Of a stretch of 64,000 nucleotides of DNA, positions 14,034-29,000 are shown piece by piece (the stretch's first letter is position 1; each line of letters opens with the position of its first letter). This DNA comes from Floccularia luteovirens (Eukaryota > Basidiomycota > Agaricomycetes > Agaricales > Squamanitaceae), in assembly GCA_009739215.1 (NCBI GenBank), contig VSJF01000005.1:372001-436000 (forward strand). The letters are read 5' to 3'. The translations under genes were made by a program, and so were the position numbers. Below the pieces are notes generated by a model. It was given only the letters and a program-made list of their open reading frames with translations. It was not told the DNA's origin and ran no database searches.

Positions 14034-15855
14034 TTACTCTGCCATAGCAATGAGTACCATCCCAAACCCACCTCCGAGAAGGCTCAGCATTGCAAGAACC
14101 TTCAAGCGGAGAGGACTTGAAGCGGGCGGTTCGTGTTTGTCATCACTATTATCATCATGTCCTCCCCCTCCATGACCGTGACCATGACCACCACCAACAT
14201 CTCCAAACACGAAATCGCCTGCTATCATCTCAACTGTCGCCACATACACAAGCATTCCACTCGATATAGCACTAAGCAATCCTTGTATCAGGTGCATCTG
14301 CGCTGCCGGCCTGCTTGATCCTGTGTTGTTAAAGAGCAAGGAGCCGATTGCCATACCAAGTGGTGTGGTCATCGAGAAAAGGAAAGATAGGACTGGTCCT
14401 AGGCCAAAAAGTTTAGAAATTAATATTTTGAATGGAAAGGCAGATAAGATATGACGTTTCGGTGCGTTATTTTGTGGGATGGTTGTTGATGTGGCTCTTG
14501 GAGTTTGAATTATTGAATCATGATCTCCTTCGTCCCGTATGTATGATTGTTCTTCACCAGTTCTATAATCTTCGAAGTTTTCACTATCCTGACCAGCAGG
14601 CGGAAGGGCCGCAATCCGGATTCCAAGCGAGAATCCCTCGAAAAGCTGGTGAAATAGAATTGCTGTGGCCAATGATGCTGTTTTTTTATAACAACTTAGA
14701 TCATGAGCCGAAAACCAGGAAAATGCGAGGATACGAACTAAAATTAGATCCGGAAGTTACAACCAAAGTGAGGCCGATAACAAATGAATGAATCATAATC
14801 CCGAGTTGGAGAACCTAGATGTCGTAAAAGTTAGTCGGATCCTATTACAAGTGACACGAGGGGGCACTCACCAGGATGCCAACAACTTGGCGTCTTCGTC
14901 CAATGCTTGAACCGGAATTTATGGTCCTCGTGTTTAATCCTGATTCTGCATCTGTACTTCTTCTGTCTATCTCTTGGGTGTTGCTCGCATTTAAAGTAGA
15001 AGGTTTGGAGTCTTCGAAGCAAACTATACAGGTGCTTGGACTGGTGCCAGGCCGGTTGTCGATGTAAACTAAACATGCGCACCGGAGAATGCCGGCATGG
15101 AGTAGCTGAGGACAATTGGCAAGGACATCGTTTTCAATGAGCCGAGCAGCTTGGGTGTGTGAGAGATTCCGGGGAGGGTGCGCATGGTGTGTGGGCGGAT
15201 GCGGGTGGCTATGCGGGTGGTCAGAATGAGGAAGGGATTGGTGTCTTGGGTGGTTGTTGCTGATGGGACTGCTCAGAAGGGGAGTGGCCTCTGTAGAAAC
15301 TATAATAGCTTTGACACTTGTTGATGGAAGTTTGGATGGTGCGGGTGAGGAAAATCGTGACTGTGATGGTGGGGCTGAGACCATAGACTGTAGGTGGTCG
15401 ACATACACAGTCGAGACATCTGCGAGAATATCAGCCTAAGCAGCATGAATTTTGTTCGAACACCTACATTCGATGATGAAAATAGCAAGTAAAGATACAA
15501 GGCTTGTGCATAAACGTTAACAAGGGACAAGGGACAAGGTGGAAACATACATAATTCCACCCGCAGACCGGGAAAATGCCGGATAACGGGCTTTCACATC
15601 TTGTTCGTTCAAAGATTGAAAAGCATCTGGCAACAAATGGAGAAAGGCAGTTGCAAGAATAACACCTGTTCCTGAATGTTTCCCAACGAAAAATATGATA
15701 TGGGGGATATGGAGAAAGGTAAACTGTTTGGACAAGCCAGGGAATGACACGGCTAGTAAAGAGACACCAAAAATAATGCTGCCAACGAGAAAATGGATAT
15801 CAGATGTTGCGGACATGAGGTATGGTGATTGAGATAAGAGAACCGCATTGTGCAT
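14034..15855 (-). CDS. ZIP-family zinc transporter (copy 2)
   Basis: This is the tandem duplicate of the 8139-10008 gene, with the same exon layout and the same motifs: GKHSGTGVILATAFLHLLPDAF, HSFVIG in TM4, HQLFEG in TM5 and GGGHGHGHGGGGHDD before the last helix. The differences cluster in the variable loop. The His-rich tract is shorter and rearranged (HSDHPHSHPHPP around 15205-15230), and the loop after TM5 is shorter than in copy 1 and lacks its KNKGRDHFEDEENGG segment. All exons join in frame to the stop at 14034, so this copy also seems intact. It is probably a Zn2+ importer; metal specificity and location cannot be read from sequence. Confidence 0.9.
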
Positions 15856-15971
15856 GGTAGAGGTGTATATAGGATCGATACCTCAAGGCCTCATCGCTTG
15901 TGTCTTTATCTACGAATATGAATCTGCGACCACACTGGTACACTGACGGGAGGACCCTATCAGTTATTCAT

Positions 15972-15977
15972 CACGTG
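15972..15977. promoter_or_regulatory. CACGTG E-box upstream of ZIP copy 2
   Basis: The hexamer lies 117 bp from the start and corresponds to the box at 10129-10134 of copy 1. It is retained although surrounding promoter sequence has diverged. Confidence 0.4.
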
Positions 15978-16152
15978 TCATTCGGACTGCAGTCACATTG
16001 CTGGCACGCCAGCAACGGAACACTCAATTTGGATACACACGTCCTCGTTAAACACATAAAGATAATACTTATTCCTTAACTAGTTCCCTAAACGACTTAA
16101 AATCGATACAAAGCAAACTTCCACATGGCGCGCGTATCTTGTGGCTAGGCAA

Positions 16153-18176
<2,024 letters not shown>

Positions 18177-18846
18177 AGAGGACTAGACTCTGATGAGAAG
18201 CAGTATGTAATGATTCCGAGTATCAACTGGGATTGGCGGAACTTCTTTCAAGGTCACCTTCTTATAGACCCCCATATGTGAGGAAGGAATTGCGTGCTTG
18301 GTAATGGTCACGATCTTAATATCGATCACGCAATTTGGACTTGTAGATCGTGAAATGGAGAGTGGTTCTGTGACAAGAGAGATATGTCTTAATTATTCCC
18401 ATCGACAAGATCTATTGGGATTACTGGATTGAAACATGAGCTGAATGTTCGGTTGACTTTGAGAAACCTACTGTGGCTCTTTCCAGCACTCCTACAACCA
18501 GAAAGATATAGGTCATAACCCAATCTCACCCCCAATGTTGGGATAAAGTAGTGGCCAGACCGGTAATGCAATATCCGGTATGATTGGTTTCGACCTTAAC
18601 AAAGTTTCTGTCCAGTTTCCGGGAAATGCATGTTTAGAATACTCATGCAGCATGCTGGTAGTTCCGGAAACAGTATCCACGCAAGTTACAGCATGGAATA
18701 TGTCACCAACCTGGTTTGGTAGGGATGAAATGACCAAAACATAAACAAGGTTAATATTCGGGAGTTTCCTTCAATTGCACACTGTCGCCATTCTTCCGCT
18801 CACCGAATAAGTACTTTATATCAACGCCTCACTCGTATTTGCTGGC
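18177..18846. other. Divergent intergenic region, sulfhydrylase copy 2 / RhoGEF
   Basis: This presumably holds both promoters. It contains a 60 bp segment (18276-18335) absent from copy 1 and bounded by an inverted repeat. No other gene was seen. Confidence 0.5.
18276..18335. repeat. 60 bp insertion with 9 bp inverted repeat
   Basis: Copy 1 reads GACCCCCAT directly followed by TGGAC (12442-12455). Copy 2 has 60 bp between these same words. Inside the extra segment, AATTGCGTG (18288-18296) pairs with CACGCAATT (18327-18335). It may be a small insertion, or the segment may have been deleted in copy 1. Confidence 0.5.
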
Positions 18847-21800
18847 ATGCCAAGCAGAAAGTCGCGTGCAGGTCTTCCTATTCAAATCAATGACGCCTCA
18901 TCGCTTCACCCCTTTCTCCCTCCTTCTCATTATGCTGCGGCCAATGGTATATCGTATCCATTACGGCCACCAAAATCCCCTATGCAATCCCCTATGCAAA
19001 ATAGTAGTAACAGTTCTCCTGGTGCATATATGGACGTAATAGCGAGAGAACTCAATTATTCAACCCAGGGCAACGATTTCGCTATGCGGCCAGCTACACA
19101 CCAAATATCTAACTCGGCCTCGTCGAACTCCTCTTTTGAATTCAAAGATATAAGTGAACTGCCCCCAAATCACTCTGGTAGCATAAGACCAACACCTTCG
19201 AAATCTAATCTCAGGGAGAAGCGCCAGTCTACGATGAGTGGTCACCCAGATATAGAGGGGATCGAAACAATGTTGTTGCCTTCTCTAAATGACACCATAA
19301 GCCGAATGACACGCCCTCCTTCTCGCAGTGCCACAAATTCACCTTCCCATTTTCCTAGTTACGAATCTTCAAGGCACAGTCAGGAATCCCACTCTGCATT
19401 ATCACGACCACTAGACTCTCCTCTCTTAAGAAATACGTCTTCAGCTTCTGAAAATAGCGCATATGTGTCTCCAATATATAAACACCAGAGTCCTGCGACT
19501 CCGCTACCAGGTGTCACTTTGAAGAGTAAATCTTTGCCCAAGCCTTCATTGAAAACGGCATTAAAATCGCCAACACCATCGATATCATCTGTGTCCACGA
19601 ACGTGACTTCCGCAAAATCCCCTACTGAAAGCCATTCACAAACTAAAGGTTCATCTTTAAAATCTCTTACAAGCATGATAGGGAGGAAGATGTCCATAAC
19701 TTCGAATAGCTCGCCCAAGCAATCATTTCTTAAGGTACTTTCTACAAGTACATTAAATTCTACTGCTCACGAAGTACGCATATAAAGGGGAAGAAATCTT
19801 CCGATCATCTTGTTGCACCTTCTGGTCGTAGTAGATCAAATACGGATCCAGGATTACCCCCAATCAGTGGGCGGCGTACTCCCAAAATTTCTCTCCCTAC
19901 TGAACCTTTGCCGCATTCTTTCAATAAATTAGATACCACCGATAAGACGTCAACTGAAACTGGACCGGCGGTCAAATCAAACATCCCTCGAGCAAAAGCA
20001 AGGTTTACTGGACGTATTGCTACTTCCACAGACGACTCTGATTTTGAGTACCGCCAGGAACAAAACAGAAGAAATTCGCGAAGACTCGTGGTTGCAAATG
20101 CAGAAGTCTTTCATTCGAGCTCTAGTTCTGATTGTGGAGTGGAACATCTGCGTCTTGCCAAAGAAGGTCCGGAACAACGCGTTGTTGGGCTTGGCTTGAG
20201 TGTTTCGAAAGATCAGCAGCAAGGGCCTTTTGGAACCGATGGTCGTTATACTGAGGATGGACGTCAACAGCATAACTTACGTTTCCTTCAGAAGATTCAG
20301 GATGCATCCAAGAACCCTGATGAAAAATATCCTCAATCGGACTCTTATAGCTCAATATACTCTGATATTCATGAAAATAACCAAGCAGCGGATATTGTGG
20401 CAGATCACGAAAGACGTCACGCCGCATTAATGAATATCGTGTCAGGACTTCAGCCTGGGTTTCATGTGTCGAGGATTAGCCAGGAGAGCCACTACTCTGA
20501 CGAAAATGAATATGGTGTAGATGGGTCCACTGAATCATTTTATGGTGACGACAGTATCACAAGCTCTCAATGGTTGGACAAACCTGCTAGTGTCCGAAGT
20601 CGCATGCCTACTGTCACGTTCTCTGCCCCAGATCATTACGAACCATCCCATGAAGACAGAAATCAAAAGAAAATCTCTCTGCTCCACTCTCGGCTCAATA
20701 AAGAATCATCTCAATATCATGACAGGCTGAAATCTCCCGTAACTTGTGAGGAGATGACTCGAGTTCCCTCACCGACGTCAAGATCTCCTATCATTAGGCT
20801 TAGTGAAACAACTCTTCCCGCCGCTTTGCAAAAGCATTCTGTATATCATAATGACATTGTCATTCAGGCCACGAAGAGTGATATTGATCCAGTTGGTGGT
20901 TCTACCCCATATTCTTCTCATGGCATCGCTGCTCGGGAACGTCAAGCACTGGGTATCCCACCTTCTCAATCAGATGAAGACTACCAAATGACCGAACGCA
21001 TGAGTCGGATGTCTCATACGGACAGTGATCTATCTTCTCTGGGAAGTTCCCAATGGCAAGACGGAATCGAAGAACTTAGCGTTGGTGCAGAAACGTTATT
21101 TATGAAATTAAGTGAAAGGCCTTCACGAGAAAATCGGCGGCAGGTCTGTACAGATGGACGTCACGCAATTTGTGCCTCACCTTTTCCGTTTCATAGGATC
21201 GAGCCATTTCTCGGGGGTCGACGTCGAGACGCGGCCCACATGATAATATCAACGACGTAACCACCGAAAGCGCCCAAAAATCGCCAAATCACGGACTACA
21301 AACGGAGAGGGGGTCGTTCGACTCAACGACTACGCCTAATCTCGGCTTACATCTTCAAGGCCAGGAGAAGTTTATTGAAGAACTGCACAGTACCGAAGCT
21401 ATATTCATTGACCGATTACAAGTTTGTGTCGAGTTGTTCATTCTACCTCTCCGTTTGCAAAATGATAGAAAATGGATCGCCGGTGTACCTGCAAATATCG
21501 CACGACTTCTCGATTGGCTTGAAGATATTCTTAATCTGCACAAACAAATATATCAACTTTTAGATCTCAAGTGCCGAAATGAGAAATGGGATATAACAGA
21601 TCTCACAGAATCCCTTCTCTCTTTGGTGCCCAAGATCGAGGTTTATCAGCCTTATCTTGTTCGACTTGCAGATGTTTCGGAAGAGATTGACGAAGCTATG
21701 AGAAATCGGAGGAGCCATTTTGGAGAGTTTGTCGTTTTGCAGGAAAAAAGTCCTTTGTGTGAGGGTTGGAGCCTGGAGAATTTCTTAATGGAACCTGTGA

Positions 21801-23077
21801 ATAGACTTGCCGAGTATCAAGATATATTCTCGGTATGTTTTTCACTTACCAAGCGTAATTGTAACACGCTCAAAATGTCCATATCTTAGAGATTGCAAGA
21901 GTCGACGCCGAGAACAGATTCCAGCTACCTTTCAACTTCTTGCCTGCGGCGTTCTACTGACATGGTTATCAGAGTATTGACAGAGGTCAAAGTGAGGGAG
22001 GACGAGTATGACACCATTAAGAAGCTGTCATCCCGGCTCAGTGGATTTCCCGCTACATTTGAACTCGCTGTGAGGGAGCGTCGGCTATTATTCCAAGGAG
22101 CACTGAAATTGCATAGTCGCATTGATACACAGACATTGGAGAACTTGCAAAAGAACGAGGGGCAAAAGCAACCTTCAAGACTTGAAGAACTGATACAAAG
22201 TATGGATACCAGAAGCAAGACCATAGACGTGGATGAACCAGATTCAACGAGATCTGGATCCTCAACAAGCTCGAGATCCACTGGAACTTCAAATTCCTCT
22301 CTGAGAAAGCTCCCACAATCACTTTTACCTGTCTTATCATCGTCGATGCGCCAGCGCCCAAGTCGAAGTCATAGTAACACTCTCAGTGGCAATGAACAAG
22401 GAACAAATTTGACTACCTCTTCTGACAGTGTACTTGTGCAGGTTTTTGTGTTCTCTGACATTCTTATCCTGGCAATACCGGAAGGGGATAAGCAGGGTCA
22501 GGAAGAGCACTGGTCATTGCTTCATGACATTGGTATTTCCAGAGTGTTCGATATTAAGACTCTACAAGGCAAAATAACCCGTTTCCCATTTCCCTCTTCT
22601 TGTTTAAATCGATTGACCTGTTTTGCAGATGATATATTCCTTGAAGCGGAGATTATTCCAATGAACGTGGAAACTACTACTCAAGATATTTTTCCTAGAA
22701 GGGTCGGTTTACGTTCCATCTGGTTTGCCATGCCTTCGTCCCTTGCTTCTAGCTCTGGTTCTAGGAAAACAGGTCAGGATAATACGTCTTGTGTTGCTGC
22801 CTTTCAAAAATGCGTCGGGTCTACAAAACGTTCTCTCTCTGTTCCTTGGCTGCCAATCAATATGGGCCTTGACTCGGACTTGTTTCGGGATACTCAGAAG
22901 ACCGTTTACTCCCTGTTATCTTCGGGACTTCCCATACCCAAGAGTCCATCTGGCCATGTTCCTATTATTCAAGACCAAGTACTAGAAAATTCTGCTCAAT
23001 GCGAGAGGGAAGAGCGTGGATGGTGGTCTCTCCGGTTCCAACAAGTCCTCCGTGAGCTCCGAAGACAAATTGATTGA
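18847..23077 (+). CDS. Rho guanine-nucleotide exchange factor, DH-PH type
   Basis: Large protein of about 1,355 residues in four exons, likely an activator of Rho-family GTPases in polarity or morphogenesis. Exon 1 (18847-19734) and exon 2 (19788-21143) encode a Ser/Pro-rich, probably disordered N-terminal 750 residues. Introns 1 and 2 are both 53 nt (19735-19787 and 21144-21196). Exon 3 (21197-21832) carries the start of the Dbl-homology domain: QEKFIEELHSTEAIFIDRL, then WSLENFLMEPVNRLAEYQ, the conserved last long helix region. Exon 4 (21890-23077) completes the DH region and holds a PH-like segment (VLVQVFVFSDILILAIPEG). A 60-nt in-frame stretch (about 22570-22629) starts GC and ends TTTTGCAG and may be an unspliced GC-AG intron. 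A broken partial copy lies at 12969-13695. Confidence 0.85.
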
Positions 23078-23410
23078 TATACAATAGAGCACATGGTCTT
23101 CACATGCCTATGATATGGCATTGCTATGTGATTTTGGTTACCTTCTCATGCAGTCTGCGTGTTATTACTACTTTAGATGAGATATATCATGCATTTTCTC
23201 GATTGTCATGGGGAAGATAGTGTCACAGAAAATTCAAATTTGCCCATCACCAAAACTGTGGTACACAATACAAAGTTCTCGGCTCCCCGACGACGAGCAG
23301 CCTCTAACTCGTCCCAATAATTTACTGGCCACCCTCTGATTGATACCGATGTCCTATGTAGAGAACATTATTATGGATGGTCAGAGGTGCTATGTCTTGA
23401 TATTCGTTGG
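23078..23410. other. Intergenic, convergent 3' ends
   Basis: Short spacer between the RhoGEF stop and the third sulfhydrylase stop. Nothing coding was seen. Confidence 0.5.
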
Positions 23411-25460
<2,050 letters not shown>

Positions 25461-26057
25461 TTCGGTCAAAGGTGTTATTATCCTGGTTCAGATGAGGTTG
25501 ACTGAAATTTAGGGGAAAAGAACTTTGTCAACCGATAGTGCAGCTGCAACCCTATTTAAATTGCCCCGCATGATCGGATGTCTAGGAGAGGGTCAGGAGA
25601 TGCGCGTAAGACAGTCATGAACATGCGGGCATACCACAGCCAGCTGCAAAGAGGAGAACTTAAGGAAAATTAGGGCCTGGCCAGGGGAAGCTTCGACACG
25701 TTCCAACCTAAACATTGTAACATGTGTTATCTTCAAAGCTGAAGTGCTTATCCCTAGAGAGAATTAGTAGCATATTTCTATATAGTAGAATGTCCAACGC
25801 GAACTACCATGAATTGTTATGGACGCAATGCTATAAAGTCAAGAAACCCCTGGATTCACCTACTGCATGTCTTTATATGGTTACATTTGTTGTTAGCTAC
25901 TTTTTCACTCTTATGCAAGTACCATATTTTAATAATACATAAATCCCTCTAAATGTCAGCCAAGAAGATCAAAACATTGTCCCGAGAGGCTATTGCCTAG
26001 ATGCAAGCGAAGATAAGAGAATATCGTAATCGATTTTGGCAGCTATGTTTTTTAGAA
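25461..26057. other. Intergenic region upstream of sulfhydrylase copy 3
   Basis: AT-rich stretch between the start of copy 3 and the 3' end of the SulP gene. A 72-codon ORF at 25724 has no recognisable features. Nothing else was seen. Confidence 0.4.
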
Positions 26058-29000
26058 TTAACAAGTGTTATTTTTTTTGAACTGATATGACACACCTTTC
26101 AAGACAAGTTGGACAAACAGTCTAGAAAGCTCGGGTTCGTCTGTTTGCAGACGTTTTAAGTCATCAGCATCAAGTTTCCACACCACAGCATTATGTTCAA
26201 CAACAACGGTCGCATTCCTTGGTGAATCCGATAACCCGGACAGTTCACCAGCCAAAGTCCCAGCTACCATCGATTCTTCGATGTGTAATGAATGATTGGC
26301 GAATTCGTAAGTTGCTCGCAAGTCTCCGGATTCAATGACGTATAGCCCATCAGACTGGTCTCCCTGTCTCCAGAGTACGAACCCAGCTGGGACCTGTATT
26401 CTTTGCATATATTTTTTCATCGGTCTGACTTCGTCTGGATCAACATCTCCGTAAGAGGAGAATGCCCTGACAAGCGTGTTGATAGGTTCAGATGCAAGAT
26501 CTTCCTCTTCAGGGTGAATTTCTATGGGGACAAACTAGGTATGTGCTGCTCAATAATGACTGGAATTCTTACCATGAGCGATTGTACGATCTCCGATTTC
26601 ACGTAGGTGTGAACGGCGTGGTGAGCGTACAAAAGAATTCGCTACCCTTTGCTGCTCGCTCTCCGCATCTAGACGATTTGGGACGGCTGTCACATATAGG
26701 GTCAGTTGCGTAAACTTGGTTCTCAAACGTTTCACTTACGGAGTGCTAGCGAGGAAGTTTCAACCTTCTGTGACCTGAACCAAGAGCTGAGATAAGCGTT
26801 TTCTGTCCCTATATCATGGCTAGGTTAGGTTAATTCGTTACACGCCCATTCACAGCGAACATACACTCCATGGCATCATTGAATGTGTTGAACAGTTCCA
26901 CTCCTTCAGAGCCCAAAACATCCACGCTACGGAGAGCTTGGCCAATTGGGGATTCGGTCGTGAAGCCGCAAAATACCAGGATGACACGTTTTGCAGAGAG
27001 CAATCGCTGTGCACGTACGAAGGCTTCTGCAGAAGATAAATCTACGCCACCCACAAGAGCGAAGTCAACGACAAGAAATTGTATGGGGTTGTGTTCCCAT
27101 GATGGACCCTCAATTAGGCTGCGTATCGTTTCTTCCACGTGTGTAATTGTTCCAAAGAACAAGAAACCTGCGGTTGTTCGATGATTCAGCGCATAGAAAG
27201 GGGTCTGAGTAATTGGAAACATACCTTGCAGTCTGATGACTGTTGTCTGTTTAGCAATTTCACGGATATATGCGCGTTGTAGGCTTGGCCGGCGAACGGC
27301 AGACATAGCAGTTTCTCCCGTAAATATCGTACGGATACTTCTCCTCTGGGAATTCTGGACCACAAAAAAGAAGCCTAAGATATAGAAAGATCCGGTATGA
27401 TTGGCAAAGCCTCGGAGATGAAGGTAAGTTTACTCACAGCTAACGATGATACCAAATAACACTCCGATCACGAAGTCCCACATAGTCATACAAATCATGA
27501 TGCTGACTATCGTAATGTACTCCGTCCTATAAGAAAATTGCATCAGTCTGGAGCCATCAGAATGCTATACAATAACACGCACTTGCTAACCCGACTTCGC
27601 GTGTCCCACAGTGCCTCCTTCACGAGATCGATCCCCAGCACGAAAATGAGAGCTCCAACAAGCAGGATAGCTGATGGAGCTGGTAAATAACTGCCGGCGA
27701 TGCAGGTCTAAAGTATCAATGCTTACGAATATAGGCAATAGGACCTGTTCCAACGAAGAGCAGCGCAGTTGTTGCGACTGCGAGCAGAAGCCCCGCAATT
27801 CTACTGTCACCACCAACACGGTAGAAGCTGCCAATGCGAGGTGTGGTTCAATCAGCTAGTTCATGAATGCCTATTATGTGACTCACAGGAGGGTGTTCAC
27901 GTAAACCAGATAGTTCGGGCTAACAAGAGATGAGTGGTAATTAAGGTAGGAAGGAAGGAAACATACACAGAACCGACAAGGCCAGAAATGAGGTTTGAGT
28001 ATCCATGAGCAACAAGTTCCTTGTTTGTATCAACGTCATCGTTGAGAGAGACGGCTAGTAAAGTAAAAATTTAGACACTCTTGATTGATCGTAAACACGA
28101 GGTATGCTCGTACCAAGTGCAGGCACATTCAAAGGTGGGTGCAGAACGTTGAAGAACAGTCTGAGATGGTCACATCAAAAAAACTACGGCCAAGCATGGA
28201 CGGGGAAAATTTTGCTTACAGTGCAAATTGTGTTGGTAATGTTGACCATAGCGGAGCAAACCTCACAAGATTGTAATCTGTCATCACATACGTTACGTCA
28301 TTATGTTGAATTTCCAGTTCTGAAAGAAGGCAGCCCACCAAAGTAAGTATAAAACGTGTACCAAGCCCCTTGACTACCCTGGGACATCTCGAATACCCAT
28401 CCTGCACTTCGAAGATCGCCTAAGTTCAAGCGAGCGCAAACAACTATGATGTAGAAGATCACAGGGATGCATATAAAGTCTATCCGTAGAGATGTATTAG
28501 TCATAGGTGGCCACTCTGGAATGGGCAAAGCTCACAGATGGGAAAAACCAGCTGATGGTGGAATCTATGTGTGATCAGGCGAAGGAGTACTGCGAGGCCA
28601 AGAGGTATGAGCCAAAGGGCAGCATGATGAGCGTCGCCAAACATGACGCGTAATGTATTCCACGAGAAGAATTCATCCTCCCCGATTCGTAAGCTCACTG
28701 CCATCCTATTAAGCCATAAGTTATTGAAGGAGAACACAAGAAAAGACAAAGAGTTCCTACCCTGTCTGTATCAGAAATGCGCCTACACCCCCGATACACC
28801 TTCATTAAGTGACAACTTAAGCATAGTGAAACATTAAGTAGACAATGCAGACGCACCCTACAAGTATGTGACGAGGGAAAAACCCGACTAAAACGCCAAG
28901 CTTCAATGCTCCAAGGAGAAAGAAAGCAAGTCCTGTGTACATGTGTTAATCCACTATTTGCAGAACAAGAAATACGACGACTGACCAGTAATTACAGAGC

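Noticed and set aside
23250..23262. AAACTGTGG word resembling a yeast Met31/32 site near a sulfhydrylase
   Set aside because: It lies beyond the 3' ends of two convergent genes, not in a promoter, and Met31/32 are not established in basidiomycetes.
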